Of a stretch of DNA of 64,000 nt, positions 17,969 through 29,238 are shown piece after piece; position 1 is the stretch's first letter, and each line of letters starts with the position of its first letter. The translations under genes were made by a program, and so were the position numbers. The notes beneath the pieces were generated by a model. It was given only the letters and a program-made list of their open reading frames with translations, had not been told where the DNA came from and ran no database searches. The stretch is from contig NZ_CP094226.1 of assembly GCF_022749195.1 (NCBI RefSeq), positions 1,452,001-1,516,000 on the forward strand. The letters run 5' to 3'. The DNA is from Streptococcus oralis (lineage in GTDB: Bacteria > Bacillota > Bacilli > Lactobacillales > Streptococcaceae).

Positions 17969-19285
17969 CTATTCTGATATCTTGCGAAATTGGCTAATAA
18001 AGAATCCATCACTTCCATACAATTCAGGAGTGATCAGGATGCAGCCATCTTTCAGGATATCTTTACATTCGTGTTCTAGTTTAACCTGCTCGAACTCGGG
18101 ATGACTTTCTAAAAACGCCTCAACGACTTGAAAGTTCTCCTCAGAGACAATAGTACAGGTACTATAAGTTATTATACCACCTTTTCGTAGCGTTTGACAA
18201 ACACTACCTAATATTTCCAGCTGAATTTCCTGTAAGGACGTGAAATCTGCTGTTTCTTTATTGTATTTGATGTCTGGTTTGCGACGCAAGAGTCCAATCC
18301 CAGAACAAGGAGCATCTACCAAAATCTTATCAAAAGAGTCCCGACCGAAAAACTCATGCACTTTTCTGGCATCTAATTTTTGCGTTTGCACTCGATCTGC
18401 TACTCCTAAACGCTCCGCATTTTCTTGGATCAAGTCCAACTTGTGGTCATACAAGTCCAGAGCAGTAACCTGACCTGTCGTGAGATAAGAGGCTATGTGG
18501 GCTGTTTTTCCACCCGGAGCCGCACAGGCATCAAGCACTCGCTCATCACCTTGTAAATCAAGCGTCGGAGCAACCAGTTGACTAGACTCGTCTTGGATGG
18601 TGATGGCTCCATCTGCAAACAAATCATGTCCTGCAAAGTGGCCGTGCTCCTTGACCAGACCAGTAGCTACCAAAGGGGAATCAGTTGCCTCTAACAAAGC
18701 TTTGATTTCCTCTTTTCGACTCAAGTCAGTCACCCGAATACTGGCTTTGTTGCGCACCAAAAGGCTTTCAAAAATGGCTTGGGCTCGCTCTTCCCCGTAT
18801 TCTTCCTTGAGTTTAGACACGAGCCAAACTGGGAGAGAATAGGCAATGGAATCACGCTTATTTTTTCGTTTGATGCTGTCAATATCTGGCCAACCTTCTC
18901 GCAAGATACGACGAAGGACGGCGTTGACCAATTTTTCACTGCCTTTTTTACGGGCTTTGGCTAGTTCCACTGCTTCATTAACAACAGCGTGATTAGGAAT
19001 CTTATCTAGATACCGAAGTTGGTAAGCGCTCAGGAGGAGCAGAACATAGAGCCAGTTATCTAGCTTATCTCTGTCTTCGATAAAGTGGGACAGGTACCAT
19101 TCCAGAGTGAGTTTTCGGGCTACCGTTCCGTAGACAATCTCTGTCACCAAACCCTTATCTGCTACTGAGAGTTGACTCCCCTTGAGGTGTTTGTTTAAAG
19201 CAATATTGGAATATGCTTGGTTCATCAAAACATCCTCTAGCACTGCCAAAGCTAGACTTCTAGCCGTTTCTACTTTAGTCACCAA
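17969..19285 (-). CDS. rsmB: 16S rRNA m5C967 methyltransferase RsmB (Sun)
   Basis: Adds a methyl group to C967 of 16S rRNA using S-adenosylmethionine. The 438-residue protein has an N-terminal NusB-like RNA-binding domain (about 1-130, ending in NAVLRRIL). The Rossmann methyltransferase domain has [14 protein letters not shown] (SAM binding), DAPCSGIG with the release cysteine, and YSTCTI with the catalytic cysteine. It overlaps the end of fmt by 11 bases, the arrangement seen in many bacteria. Confidence 0.94.
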   Translation of the reverse strand: MVTKVETARSLALAVLEDVLMNQAYSNIALNKHLKGSQLSVADKGLVTEIVYGTVARKLTLEWYLSHFIEDRDKLDNWLYVLLLLSAYQLRYLDKIPNHAVVNEAVELAKARKKGSEKLVNAVLRRILREGWPDIDSIKRKNKRDSIAYSLPVWLVSKLKEEYGEERAQAIFESLLVRNKASIRVTDLSRKEEIKALLEATDSPLVATGLVKEHGHFAGHDLFADGAITIQDESSQLVAPTLDLQGDERVLDACAAPGGKTAHIASYLTTGQVTALDLYDHKLDLIQENAERLGVADRVQTQKLDARKVHEFFGRDSFDKILVDAPCSGIGLLRRKPDIKYNKETADFTSLQEIQLEILGSVCQTLRKGGIITYSTCTIVSEENFQVVEAFLESHPEFEQVKLEHECKDILKDGCILITPELYGSDGFFISQFRKISE

Positions 19286-20210
19286 ATCGTTCTCCTACTG
19301 TCAATGTGCGTCCAACACCGTTGAGGAAGGAAGAAATATCCATCTTAGGCTTACCAGCTGGCTGCACTTGTTTGAGAGACAAAGCTCCTTCTGCCGTAGC
19401 GACGATCAATTCCTTCTTTCCAATAGAGAGAATCTCACCTGGAGCTCCCTGACCTTCTACTGGTAGAGCTTCATAAATCTTAAAGCGGTCTCCCTTGAGA
19501 AAAGTGTGGGCAACAGGCCATGGATTCATCCCTCTGATTTGGTTAAAGAGTTGACGGTTAGTCTTATTCCAGTCCAACTTTTCTTCCTCTGGTTTGATAT
19601 TTGGCGAGAAAGTGACTTGACTAGGATCTTGTGGTTCAGGTTGGATTTCTCCTGCTAGGTAGCCAGGTAGCGTATCCAAAAGCAAGTCACGACCAACAAT
19701 CGCTAATTTTTCAAACAAGGTGCCGACATTGTCCTCATCTGTGATAGGAATACTGCGACGAGAAATCATATCCCCTGCATCCATTTCCTTGACCATCTCC
19801 ATAATGGTCACACCAGCTTCCTTATCCCCTTGAATCAAGGCATAATGAATGGGGGCACCACCACGGTGTTTTGGAAGAAGGGAAGCGTGAACGTTGACCG
19901 CAAAGTTCATGCTATCAAGAAGTTTACTTGGGAGGAACTGCCCAAAAGCAGCGGTCACAATCCCATCCGCCCCTAGCTTCATAATGGCTTCCATCTCTGG
20001 ACTTCCAGATAATTTTTCAGGTTGGTAGATGGGAAGGCCTGCTTCTTTGGCAGCCTGCTTGACTGGGGTTTCTTGGATCACTTTTTTACGGCCGACAGCA
20101 CGATCAGGCTGAGTCACAACTGCTAGAATTTCATAACGGTCGTCTGATAACAACCCCTTCAAAACTGTCGCTGAAAAATCGGGAGTCCCCATAAAGATTA
20201 GTTTTGTCAT
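19275..20210 (-). CDS. fmt: methionyl-tRNA formyltransferase
   Basis: Formylates Met-tRNAfMet for initiation. The 311-residue enzyme begins [16 protein letters not shown] and has the catalytic hydrolase-like block [21 protein letters not shown], with the conserved Asn/His/Asp triad continuing to [16 protein letters not shown]-terminal OB-like tRNA-binding domain begins near residue 205. It sits 12 bases after priA and overlaps rsmB, all on one transcript. Confidence 0.95.
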   Translation of the reverse strand: MTKLIFMGTPDFSATVLKGLLSDDRYEILAVVTQPDRAVGRKKVIQETPVKQAAKEAGLPIYQPEKLSGSPEMEAIMKLGADGIVTAAFGQFLPSKLLDSMNFAVNVHASLLPKHRGGAPIHYALIQGDKEAGVTIMEMVKEMDAGDMISRRSIPITDEDNVGTLFEKLAIVGRDLLLDTLPGYLAGEIQPEPQDPSQVTFSPNIKPEEEKLDWNKTNRQLFNQIRGMNPWPVAHTFLKGDRFKIYEALPVEGQGAPGEILSIGKKELIVATAEGALSLKQVQPAGKPKMDISSFLNGVGRTLTVGERFGD

Positions 20211-20222
20211 TTCTTCTCCTTC

Positions 20223-22619
20223 TTATAAAAATTGCTGCGGCTCATGGTCAATACTGAGACGAAGCTCGCTATTTTCCCGTTCTTGAGTCAAGGCCAAAAC
20301 TCGATTGAGAGTTGGTCCCAGCTCATCTTCTAAACGGTATTTAATCAAAATCTGGTAATGATAAAGGTTGTGGGTACGTGCGATGGGTTTAGGTGTTGGT
20401 CCAAGGATTTTACTAGTTTCCGATAAACCTGAGCGCAAAATTCCCATGACTTCATAGGCACGTTTGACAACCTCTTCTTCTTTCTTGTGAGAGAGGGTAA
20501 TCCCAATCGTAAAATAATAAGGCGGATAGCCGAGTTGGCGCCTGATACTCATTTCATAAGCGTAAAAGCCTTCGTAGTCTTGGTCTTTGGCAAATCGAAT
20601 GGCATAGTGCTCAGGATTGTATGACTGGATCAAGACCTGCCCAGTCTTTTCTGCACGACCTGCACGGCCTGCCACCTGAGTTAAGAGTTGGAAGGTTCTC
20701 TCAGAAGAACGGAAATCAGGCAAGTTTAGGGCTGTATCCGCATTGAGGACTCCGACTAGGGTCACATTTGGAAAATCCAAGCCCTTGGCAATCATCTGAG
20801 TTCCCAACAAGATATCTGCTTCCCCTCGACCAAACTGCTCAAGAAGAGCTTGGTGACTACCTTTCTTGCGAGTCGTATCCACATCCATCCGCAGAATGCG
20901 AGCCTGAGGAAAGAGCTCTACTAGCTCATCATAGGCTTTCTGAGTCCCCGTCCCGTAGTAGCGAATGCTGCGACTCTGACAGTTGGGACAGACATGAGGA
21001 ATTCCCTTCGAAAAGCCACAGTAATGGCAGTTCATGGTCTTGGTATCCATATGGAGAGTCAGAGAAATGTCACAGTTGGGGCAGCTATCTACCGTCCCAC
21101 ACTCCCGACACATAACAAAGCTAGAATAACCCCGACGGTTGAGCATGAGGACTACCTGCTCTTTTTTATCCAAACGGTCTTGGATGGCCTCTAGCAAAGG
21201 AGGCGTAAAGTTTGATGTCTCATTCTGCCCGATATAGTCCCGAAAGTCAATCACTTGAACCTCAGGAATAGTGGCTAAAGGATTAGCCCGTTGGGTCAGA
21301 CGTAAGTGTTGATAGACGCCTTTTCCAGCCCGCGCACGGCTCTCTAAGCTCGGTGTCGCCGAACCAAGGACCAGGGCTGCTTGATTATACTGGGCCCGTA
21401 GAATGGCGACCTCTCTGGCATGATAACGGGGATTGCTGTCTTGTTTGTAGCTGGCTTCATGCTCTTCATCGATAATCATAACACCCAGATTTTTCAGAGG
21501 AGCAAAGATAGCTGATCGAGCGCCAACGACAACTTGGGCATCGCCGCGCTCAACCTTGCGCCATTCGTCGTACTTCTCACCATTGGATAGGCCTGAGTGG
21601 AGAATGGCTACTTTCTCACCAAATCGAGCAACAAAACGCTCCGTCATTTGTGGCGTCAGAGAAATCTCAGGAACCAACAAAATAGCCGTCTTACCCTTAT
21701 CCAAGGCTCCTTGGATAATCTGCAAGTAAACCTCCGTTTTCCCACTTCCTGTAATTCCTTGAAGGAGGAAAGGAGGCTGTTGACTGCCAATAGCACTGAC
21801 AACGGCATCACGCGCCTTTCTTTGTTCTGGATTCAACTCCAAAGGTTGGCTGGCTTCAATGCCTTCAAAATAAGCAGCTGAGCGTTGCACTTCCTTTTGG
21901 ACTATGGACACAGCACCTTGTTCCACAAAGAAGTTGACTTGCTCCCGCGAATAGGACTCTAGCAAACTAGCCAGAGGAGCACTCTTAGGATGAGACAGCA
22001 AATAGTCTCTGAGCTCTGCTTTTTTCTTAGCACGCGCAGAAATCTCAATCTTCTCTAGCTGAGTAGCATCAACCTCATACCAAGACTGGGTCTTGACCTT
22101 TTTTTGATCGACTGCCTGGTATTCTAAACGGAGCAGCCCTTTTCTGGTCAAGCGCATCATTTCTGCCTGTTTGGCAAGGTCTAGAGAAGAAAAGGCTAGC
22201 GAATCTTCTGAACCAAACAGACGCTCTCGGTCTGCCTGGCTGAGACCTTCTAGAGGATAGAGAATCTTATCATAGCTAGAGTTTAAAAATCCTGGAAGCA
22301 TGGCTTTTAGGATGGAGATTTTGTAAGAAAAGACAGACTTGCGTAACTCCTCAGCCAGCCAGAGTTGCTCTTGCGTGAGAACAGGGGAAAAATCTAGCAC
22401 TTCTGCAATCTCCTTCAAGTTCTGATCAGCCACCTCTTCATCCGACTGGGACTCCAAACCCAGCACAATTCCTTGTATCAAGCGATTGCCTTTGCCAAAA
22501 GGCACATGGACCCGCATACCGACTTCCAGCATGTCTATAAATTCCTCTGGAACCTTATAACTATAAGGCTGGTCCGTTTGCATCAGGGGAACATTCACGA
22601 TAATCTTTGCGATAGCCAT
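20223..22619 (-). CDS. priA: primosomal replication restart helicase PriA
   Basis: Reloads the replisome at stalled forks. The 798-residue protein has the N-terminal 3'-end-binding domain (1-110) and a winged-helix part. The helicase core has Walker A GITGSGKTE, DEEHE motif II, GSATPS motif III and QVAGRAGRAEK motif VI. The zinc-binding insert has paired cysteines (CRECG, CPNC, CHYCG, CPNC). It is of normal length for Firmicutes PriA. It is preceded by rpoZ and followed by fmt. Confidence 0.95.
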   Translation of the reverse strand: MAIAKIIVNVPLMQTDQPYSYKVPEEFIDMLEVGMRVHVPFGKGNRLIQGIVLGLESQSDEEVADQNLKEIAEVLDFSPVLTQEQLWLAEELRKSVFSYKISILKAMLPGFLNSSYDKILYPLEGLSQADRERLFGSEDSLAFSSLDLAKQAEMMRLTRKGLLRLEYQAVDQKKVKTQSWYEVDATQLEKIEISARAKKKAELRDYLLSHPKSAPLASLLESYSREQVNFFVEQGAVSIVQKEVQRSAAYFEGIEASQPLELNPEQRKARDAVVSAIGSQQPPFLLQGITGSGKTEVYLQIIQGALDKGKTAILLVPEISLTPQMTERFVARFGEKVAILHSGLSNGEKYDEWRKVERGDAQVVVGARSAIFAPLKNLGVMIIDEEHEASYKQDSNPRYHAREVAILRAQYNQAALVLGSATPSLESRARAGKGVYQHLRLTQRANPLATIPEVQVIDFRDYIGQNETSNFTPPLLEAIQDRLDKKEQVVLMLNRRGYSSFVMCRECGTVDSCPNCDISLTLHMDTKTMNCHYCGFSKGIPHVCPNCQSRSIRYYGTGTQKAYDELVELFPQARILRMDVDTTRKKGSHQALLEQFGRGEADILLGTQMIAKGLDFPNVTLVGVLNADTALNLPDFRSSERTFQLLTQVAGRAGRAEKTGQVLIQSYNPEHYAIRFAKDQDYEGFYAYEMSIRRQLGYPPYYFTIGITLSHKKEEEVVKRAYEVMGILRSGLSETSKILGPTPKPIARTHNLYHYQILIKYRLEDELGPTLNRVLALTQERENSELRLSIDHEPQQFL

Positions 22620-22684
22620 CTTCTCACCTCCTCCTTGTCAGTAAATTCTTGCAATAGAAAAAATAAGATTGAGTCCCCCCAACC

Positions 22685-22999
22685 TTAAATTTTTTCACCA
22701 TCTTCTTTTTCTTTAGCAATTTGCTCTTTGATTTTCTTTTCTTCTTCTTCTCTGCGGCGTTTTTCTTCTTCGATACGGAGACGAACCGCTTCACGTTTTC
22801 CTTCTGGATCTGGGTGAATGGTTACATTTCCAGACTCGATTTCTTCTAAAGCGCGAAGAGTTGATTTTTCAGACTTAAACTCTTGAGTAGCTGGCGCACC
22901 TGCCTCTAGTTCGTGGGCACGTTTTGCTTCTAAGATTACGAGTGAATATTTTGATGGTACCTTGTCTAGCAAGGTATCAATAGAGGGTTTTAACATCAT
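22685..22999 (-). CDS. rpoZ: RNA polymerase omega subunit
   Basis: A 104-residue omega subunit: [20 protein letters not shown] followed by EAKRAHELE, the conserved contact with the beta-prime subunit, and a long charged KR/EE-rich C-terminal tail typical of streptococci. It helps assemble and stabilise RNA polymerase. It lies between gmk and priA, as in other Firmicutes. Confidence 0.94.
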   Translation of the reverse strand: MMLKPSIDTLLDKVPSKYSLVILEAKRAHELEAGAPATQEFKSEKSTLRALEEIESGNVTIHPDPEGKREAVRLRIEEEKRRREEEEKKIKEQIAKEKEDGEKI

Positions 23000-23031
23000 T
23001 TGCTTGTACCTGTTTCCTATAGTTTATCAGT

Positions 23032-23724
<693 letters not shown>

Positions 23725-23755
23725 TTATCCTTCTACAGTCTTTCTATCTAGTGTA

Positions 23756-23783
23756 ACAAAAAAGCAGTAATATTTCAACTGCT
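23756..23783 (-). terminator. terminator after rny
   Basis: Six-base stem AGCAGT/ACTGCT (23763-23768, 23778-23783) with TTTTTTG following on the minus strand. Confidence 0.6.
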
Positions 23784-23792
23784 CTTTCTTAT

Positions 23793-25406
23793 TTATTTAG
23801 CATAATCTACTGCACGAAGTTCGCGGATCACGGTTACCTTGATATTTCCTGGGTAATCGAGATTGTTTTCAATTTTCTCACGAACTTTGTGAGCCAAGAT
23901 TGTGACTTTGTCGTCTTTGATTTGTCCTGGATTTACCATGATACGGATTTCACGTCCTGCTTGAAGGGCAAAGCTATTTTGCACTCCTTCAAAGCCATTG
24001 GCAATTTCTTCCAAATCATGGAGACGCTTGATGTAGCTTTCAAGAGATTCACTACGAGCACCTGGACGCGCTGCACTCAAGGCATCTGCTGCAGCAACGA
24101 TCACTGCAATGACGCTTTCGGCTTCGACATCGCCGTGGTGGCTAGCAATAGTATTCACCACAACTGGGTGTTCCTTGTACTTACGAGCCAATTCCGTACC
24201 AATCTCAACGTGGCTACCTTCAACCTCGCGGTCAATAGCTTTCCCGATGTCGTGAAGGAATCCAGCACGACGGGCAAGAGCTGCATTTTCACCAAGTTCA
24301 CTGGCGATGATACCAGATAACTTAGCAACCTCAATCGAATGACGCAAGACATTTTGTCCATATGAAGTACGGAACTGCAAGCGTCCCATGATCTTCATCA
24401 AGTCTGGATGGAGGTTTGGCGCACCAATCTCATAGGCAGCAGCCTCACCGTATTCGCGGATCTTATTGTCAATCTCTTGACGGTTTTTCTCCACCAACTC
24501 CTCGATACGAGCTGGGTGGATACGGCCATCCTTGAGCAACATTTCCATGGTCATACGAGCAATTTCACGACGAATCGGATCAAATCCTGACAAGGTTACC
24601 ACTTCTGGCGTGTCATCGATGATCACATCGACCCCTGTCAAACTTTCAAAGGTACGAATGTTTCGACCTTCGCGTCCGATAATGCGTCCCTTCATGGTAT
24701 CATCTGGTAGGTGAACTGTCGAGTTTGTTGACTCTGCTACATAGTCACCAGCGATACGCTGCATAGCCTGAACCAAGATATCTTTCGCAATCTTGTCTGA
24801 ACGTTCCTTGACTTCTTGCTCAGCCTCACGAATGCGGCTAGCAATTTCCTTAGTCAAGTTTTCCTCTGTCTGAGCCAAGATAATATCTCGAGCCTCAGTT
24901 TGGGAAAGGGAACCGATACGTTCAAGTTCAGCTTCTTTTTGTCTTTCGACTTCCTCTAATTGCTCTTCACGTGCATCAAGGTTTTTTGCTCTATCAGAAA
25001 TACTTTGTTCTTTTTGTTCAAGTGTTTGTTCTTTGTTCGTCAAATTGTCGTCTTTGCGGTCAAGGCTCGCAGCTCTCTCCGTCAAACGACTTTCAATTTG
25101 CTTGAGCTCCTGACGTTCTGACTTAAATTCAGCGTCCACTTCTTCACGGTATTTTCTGGCTTCCTCTTTGGCCTCCAATAGTGCTTCTTTTTTAAGAGAC
25201 TTGCTTTCGCTCTTGGCTTCATTTAGCAATAAATCCGCTTCGCGCTCAGCTTGTCCTCGTAAATTAGTTGCTTCTTGTTCAGCATTTAGAAGCATCAACT
25301 CTGCAGCCTCTTGAGATGATTTCATCTTAGCTGAGATGCTGACATATCCAATGACTAAACCAATGATGACGGCAAAAACAGCAATCGCAAGTGTCATGAT
25401 TTCCAT
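23793..25406 (-). CDS. rny: ribonuclease Y
   Basis: The membrane-anchored endoribonuclease that starts mRNA decay in Firmicutes. The 537 residues comprise an N-terminal membrane helix (5-23), a long coiled coil rich in Glu/Lys/Gln (about 30-210), a KH RNA-binding domain ([15 protein letters not shown]), and an HD domain with the catalytic HD in [12 protein letters not shown] and HHGDVEAES. The length is normal. It is a single-gene transcript with its own promoter and terminator. Confidence 0.95.
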   Translation of the reverse strand: MEIMTLAIAVFAVIIGLVIGYVSISAKMKSSQEAAELMLLNAEQEATNLRGQAEREADLLLNEAKSESKSLKKEALLEAKEEARKYREEVDAEFKSERQELKQIESRLTERAASLDRKDDNLTNKEQTLEQKEQSISDRAKNLDAREEQLEEVERQKEAELERIGSLSQTEARDIILAQTEENLTKEIASRIREAEQEVKERSDKIAKDILVQAMQRIAGDYVAESTNSTVHLPDDTMKGRIIGREGRNIRTFESLTGVDVIIDDTPEVVTLSGFDPIRREIARMTMEMLLKDGRIHPARIEELVEKNRQEIDNKIREYGEAAAYEIGAPNLHPDLMKIMGRLQFRTSYGQNVLRHSIEVAKLSGIIASELGENAALARRAGFLHDIGKAIDREVEGSHVEIGTELARKYKEHPVVVNTIASHHGDVEAESVIAVIVAAADALSAARPGARSESLESYIKRLHDLEEIANGFEGVQNSFALQAGREIRIMVNPGQIKDDKVTILAHKVREKIENNLDYPGNIKVTVIRELRAVDYAK

Positions 25407-25454
25407 GTTTTTACCTCATTAAATTTGTTTATCGAATGACATACATTCCTTAAT

Positions 25455-25483
25455 ATTCTATCATAAAAAAACAATTTTCACAA
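25455..25483 (-). promoter_or_regulatory. rny promoter
   Basis: On the minus strand, TTGTGA (25483-25478), exactly 17 bases, then TAGAAT (25460-25455) preceded by TGA, an extended -10. Confidence 0.7.
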
Positions 25484-25585
25484 ACCCAAATTGAAGAGTT
25501 TTGTATGAATTTTTGAAGAAATCCCTTAGATTTTCAAGTAAAATTAAGAATCTTTAAAAATTTAAATTTCCACGAAAAACGAAGC

Positions 25586-25610
25586 AAAAAAGCCTACCTT
25601 TCAGTAGACT
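25586..25610 (-). terminator. terminator after tmcAL
   Basis: Seven-base stem (25591-25597 with 25604-25610, one wobble) followed by TTTTTT on the minus strand, overlapping the end of the gene. Confidence 0.65.
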
Positions 25611-26707
25611 TAGTTTGTTTCTATTCTAATCGGCACTCTGCCGAAACTCTGCTCTGTGATGCTTGGGTGTCCTAGTTGGTAAATCTGGTCTGCCTTTTGA
25701 GTCATAACATCCCAAGGTTTTTTACCAATTCGGCTGACTAGATGGATCTGCCCTTTCAGAGACTTAAGATGTTGTCTGCCTTTTTCGGTAAAGCCAAGGA
25801 CATGGATGGCTTCTGGCAAGTCACTTTCTCTAGCCTGCACCAAGATATAGGTCAAGAGACGTCTGACACGCGCCTTGGTGTAACGCTTGGTGGTAACCGC
25901 CTCGACCAATTCGTCAACAGACTGGGCTGTTTTGATAGCATCCTTGATGCGCACAGCCATTTCTTGATTGACCTGATAGATGGTAGTTAGGTCTGGATTT
26001 GACAAGATTTGATAGCGGAGCAAGGGAAAATAGTCATCCCAGCTTACCTTGCTCGCCAACTCAAAGAGAGCAACAGAAGGCATAAAGCGTTCTAAGAAAT
26101 CTTTGTCCCTCTGGTGCTGACGGAGGGCTGTTGCAGAGGCAAAATCCACCTCCTTGTCCACAGAATGATAACCCGCTCCCTGACGCTGAATCGGCTCAAG
26201 CTTGATGTTGCGTCCTGCAACCGCCTTGGCATAGGCCAAAGCTAGAACATGATTGGGGGTATTGCCTGAAAAATCAAGACCTGTAAATTCCTTCCACATG
26301 GCTTGGGTTTTCTGAGGGTAGGAGAGTGAATCAGGTAGATTGTCCACAAAATTCTCCATCTCTTGACCACACTCTGCGTATAAGTCAGCAATTTTCTGAT
26401 AATCTAGAACTTCCTCCGTCCCAAAGGCTAGAGTATCAATACCCAAGTGAGCCAAGATATCCACAGCTCCTTGACCAAAGAAATCTGCCGCCTGAACACT
26501 GACTAAAAAGGGCAATTCCACTACCAGATCCGCTCCATTTTCCAGTGCCATCTGAGCCCGTGTCCACTTGTCCACGATAGCAGGCTCTCCACGCTGCATG
26601 AAATTCCCAGACATGACAACGATTTTCAGTCCCTCCGCCTGCTCAAGCAGGTATTTGTGGCCATTATGAAAAGGATTGAATTCCGCGATAATACCTGTGA
26701 TGGTCAT
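25610..26707 (-). CDS. tmcAL: tRNA(Met) cytidine acetate ligase
   Basis: Makes N4-acetylcytidine at the wobble position of elongator tRNA-Met from acetate and ATP. The 365-residue protein begins with the nucleotidyltransferase-like [17 protein letters not shown] (HxGH-type motif), followed by [17 protein letters not shown] and GADLVVELP, which define the TmcAL (formerly YlbM/DUF795) family. It is followed upstream by a small unknown gene and a methyltransferase on the same strand. Confidence 0.92.
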   Translation of the reverse strand: MTITGIIAEFNPFHNGHKYLLEQAEGLKIVVMSGNFMQRGEPAIVDKWTRAQMALENGADLVVELPFLVSVQAADFFGQGAVDILAHLGIDTLAFGTEEVLDYQKIADLYAECGQEMENFVDNLPDSLSYPQKTQAMWKEFTGLDFSGNTPNHVLALAYAKAVAGRNIKLEPIQRQGAGYHSVDKEVDFASATALRQHQRDKDFLERFMPSVALFELASKVSWDDYFPLLRYQILSNPDLTTIYQVNQEMAVRIKDAIKTAQSVDELVEAVTTKRYTKARVRRLLTYILVQARESDLPEAIHVLGFTEKGRQHLKSLKGQIHLVSRIGKKPWDVMTQKADQIYQLGHPSITEQSFGRVPIRIETN

Positions 26708-26721
26708 AATGTTCTCCCATT

Positions 26722-27114
26722 CTAATGACGAAATCTACGATACCGCTCAGGCAATCTTCCTCTCCAGTTAAGCCATTGTTTTTCTCCTACTGGAAGGATT
26801 TCTGCCAGTTGTTCATTACTATAATTTTTTTGTAACTCAGGATAAGCTATCAACATAGTTGGTCTATGGCATCCAGCAACTGTCATTGGCCATGTTCCAT
26901 ACATCAGCATATGTCGGATATCATCCTCCGATTTTATTTCATTTACTAACATATCAAAAAGTTTCTTAGACATATCGTAAACGACTAACTCTGAAAATAC
27001 GGTTCCTTCTTCCTGAACATAGAAGTATTGTCCATCTTTCTCCCAAAGCGTTCCATTTTGACGAATACGATTAAACTGCGAAACTTCTTCCCAAGAATAT
27101 TTTGATCGAACCAT
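26722..27114 (-). CDS. hypothetical protein in the tmcAL operon
   Basis: I do not recognise this 130-residue protein. I place the start at 27114, which has GGAG six bases upstream; an ATG at 27120 directly abuts the ribosome site. It is soluble, rich in aromatic and charged residues, and has no membrane segment. Distinct stretches are [20 protein letters not shown] at the N-terminus and [17 protein letters not shown] at the basic C-terminus. It lies 14 bases from tmcAL and 9 from the methyltransferase, so all three are probably co-transcribed. It may be an accessory RNA- or host-specific protein; nothing decides this. Confidence 0.6.
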   Translation of the reverse strand: MVRSKYSWEEVSQFNRIRQNGTLWEKDGQYFYVQEEGTVFSELVVYDMSKKLFDMLVNEIKSEDDIRHMLMYGTWPMTVAGCHRPTMLIAYPELQKNYSNEQLAEILPVGEKQWLNWRGRLPERYRRFRH

Positions 27115-27123
27115 ATCCATCTC

Positions 27124-27864
27124 CTACTTCTGAGCCACAAAAAACCAACGAGTGCTTGTTTCTGTTGGCTCTTTGTCTTCAAAGTCCGCAAAGAGTTTAA
27201 AGGATTTGAATCCGGCCTGTTCCAGCAAAATATCATAGGTCAGGACCTCATAAGTCCGCTCCTCATGCACTTCATCGTGGCGACTAAAGGAACCATCCGT
27301 TTCCTTAATAAAGAAAGTCAACTCATGCACGATGGAGTGAGGAGCTTCGTCCTCGTAGGTATCCCAAAGCATGGCAAAATCTTCCGCATTTTCATGATAG
27401 GAATAACCTGGAAAAACCTCATCCGTCTGGTAAGTCGAATGCACATCAAAGATAAAAACACCATCTTCATTGAGAGCATTATAGACTTCTTTAAAAACGT
27501 CCCCGACTTCTACCTCATCCTGCATGTAGCAGATTGAGTCAGAGTAACACGTGACAAAATCATATTGACCTGCCTTAGACAAATCCAGCATATTGCCTTC
27601 CATAAAGTCAATCTTTTGCTTGGCTGAAGCAGCCCTCTTCTCCGCAATCTTCAACATATCCGCACTCAAGTCCAGTCCAGTCACATCAAAACCAGCCTGA
27701 GAGAAGCGCACTGATTGAATTCCTGTTCCACAAGCCAATTCCAAGAGTTTCTTTCTCTCCTTGGTCTTAGGCAAATGACGGAGGGAAAAATCCGTCCATT
27801 TATCGTATAAACTATCGTCCATCACAGCATCGTAAACAGCCGCAAAGGTTTCATAAGTCGCCAT
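27124..27864 (-). CDS. class I SAM-dependent methyltransferase
   Basis: A 246-residue methyltransferase with the SAM-binding LLELACGTGIQSVRFSQAGF (motif I), GLDLSADML (motif II) and DFVTCYSDSICYM (motif IV region). The substrate is unknown; homologues follow rsfS in streptococci and are annotated only as methyltransferases. The ATG at 27864 has no recognisable ribosome site. A structured repeat ends about 15 bases upstream and seems to have replaced the normal leader. Confidence 0.85.
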   Translation of the reverse strand: MATYETFAAVYDAVMDDSLYDKWTDFSLRHLPKTKERKKLLELACGTGIQSVRFSQAGFDVTGLDLSADMLKIAEKRAASAKQKIDFMEGNMLDLSKAGQYDFVTCYSDSICYMQDEVEVGDVFKEVYNALNEDGVFIFDVHSTYQTDEVFPGYSYHENAEDFAMLWDTYEDEAPHSIVHELTFFIKETDGSFSRHDEVHEERTYEVLTYDILLEQAGFKSFKLFADFEDKEPTETSTRWFFVAQK

Positions 27865-27878
27865 AAATCATGATACCA

Positions 27879-27990
27879 AGTCCGCCTGTAATTCGATAGA
27901 AAATTAGGAACCTGACAATGGAGCCGAGCTCCAAGGAAGGCTGTCTATTTTCCGAGAATTACAGGACGGGTTCAAATCCTTTCTAAGATA
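27879..27990. repeat. structured repeat, copy A
   Basis: Starts AGTCCGCCTG and ends TTCTAAGATA. It folds into nested stems: CCTGTAATTC with GAATTACAGG (10 pairs), GAAAAT with ATTTTC, and a tip hairpin TGGAGC-CGA-GCTCCA. It differs from copy B at 7 of 112 positions. Confidence 0.85.
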
Positions 27991-28140
27991 CAAAGAGCGT
28001 TAAAAGCAAGGAGAAAATAGGAAACTTTCTGCTGTATCGTCAGATACAAAGGAAGTTACTCTTTTACTCGCAGCCTTTAGCTCGTGTTCAGTTCTGAAAT
28101 GAACAAAACACCACACTCTTACCTTTCTATTTCTATAATC

Positions 28141-28252
28141 AGTCCGCCCGTAATTCGATAGAAAATGAGGAGCCTGACGATGGAGTAGAGCTCCAAGGAA
28201 GGCTGTCTACTTTCCGAGAATTACAGGACGGGTTCAAATCCTTTCTAAGATA
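28141..28252. repeat. structured repeat, copy B
   Basis: Same orientation as copy A and about 94% identical. The tip hairpin is TGGAG...CTCCA, with the closing C-G of copy A replaced by a T-G wobble, so the fold is kept. The outer stem has one mismatch (CCCG for CCTG). Confidence 0.85.
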
Positions 28253-28284
28253 AGCAAAGAAACTCAGTTGACTGCAACTGAGTT
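28253..28284 (-). terminator. terminator after rsfS
   Basis: Perfect ten-base stem AACTCAGTTG/CAACTGAGTT (28261-28270, 28275-28284). The T run on the minus strand is short (TCTTTGC), so readthrough is likely. Confidence 0.55.
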
Positions 28285-28290
28285 CATCTC

Positions 28291-28644
<354 letters not shown>

Positions 28645-29238
28645 TTAGTCCTCTTTCAAATAGTGCACAAAGGCGTTATAGGTTTCAAGGGTTTGGGGAT
28701 AGATGGGAAATCCTTGGTGAGCTAGATGCTCCACGGTACGAGTTGTTTCGTAGGCCACTGCCTTATTGAGCGATAGCTCAGCAATTTCACGCGCCACGTC
28801 CACTCCAGGAAAGGCACGATTGTGCTCGATATAATCTGCGACGTAGATGACTTTATCTAGATCGGTCATCTGACCAGCACCGACTGTATGGATTTCAATA
28901 GCTCGCAGGATTTCTCGATCATGCAAATCCAAATCTTCCTGAATCTTGTAGATGCCAACCATACCATGCCAGACATTATTGCCCCAGTTTTTGAGATCAG
29001 TGTCTAGCTGATGACGGTCAATCAAGTCTAGAAATTCCTGATCTGACAGCTTTTTAGCATAATCATGAAGAAGGCCTGCTAGACCAGCTTTCTCAACATC
29101 GACTCCAAATCGCTGGGCAAGCTCTATGGCTGCACGCTCTACACCCAAACAATGGGTTAAACGTTTTTCAGGCAGAAGCTCTGCCATTCTTTCCAACAAA
29201 GCCTCTCGGGAACAGTTGATATAGTCTTGGTATGCCAT
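28645..29238 (-). CDS. yqeK: HD-domain Ap4A hydrolase YqeK (symmetrical)
   Basis: A 197-residue HD-domain enzyme that cleaves diadenosine tetraphosphate to two ADP in Gram-positive bacteria. The metal-binding HD is seen in [12 protein letters not shown], with early [11 protein letters not shown] and the later [12 protein letters not shown]. It overlaps nadD by one base, the usual nadD-yqeK order. Confidence 0.93.
   Translation of the reverse strand: MAYQDYINCSREALLERMAELLPEKRLTHCLGVERAAIELAQRFGVDVEKAGLAGLLHDYAKKLSDQEFLDLIDRHQLDTDLKNWGNNVWHGMVGIYKIQEDLDLHDREILRAIEIHTVGAGQMTDLDKVIYVADYIEHNRAFPGVDVAREIAELSLNKAVAYETTRTVEHLAHQGFPIYPQTLETYNAFVHYLKED

Larger units (their letters stand above)
27865..28290. 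other. 426-base gene-free region with paired structured repeats
   Basis: It separates rsfS from the methyltransferase. It contains two 112-base direct repeats (27879-27990 and 28141-28252), a 150-base spacer with small hairpins (GTATCTGACGATAC on the minus strand), and the rsfS terminator. I see no open frame worth calling. Confidence 0.8.

Noticed and set aside
27961..27990. tRNA-like T-arm sequence GGGTTCAAATCC in the structured repeats
   Set aside because: No matching acceptor stem, D-arm or anticodon arm can be built around it in either copy; the repeat folds better as its own hairpin.
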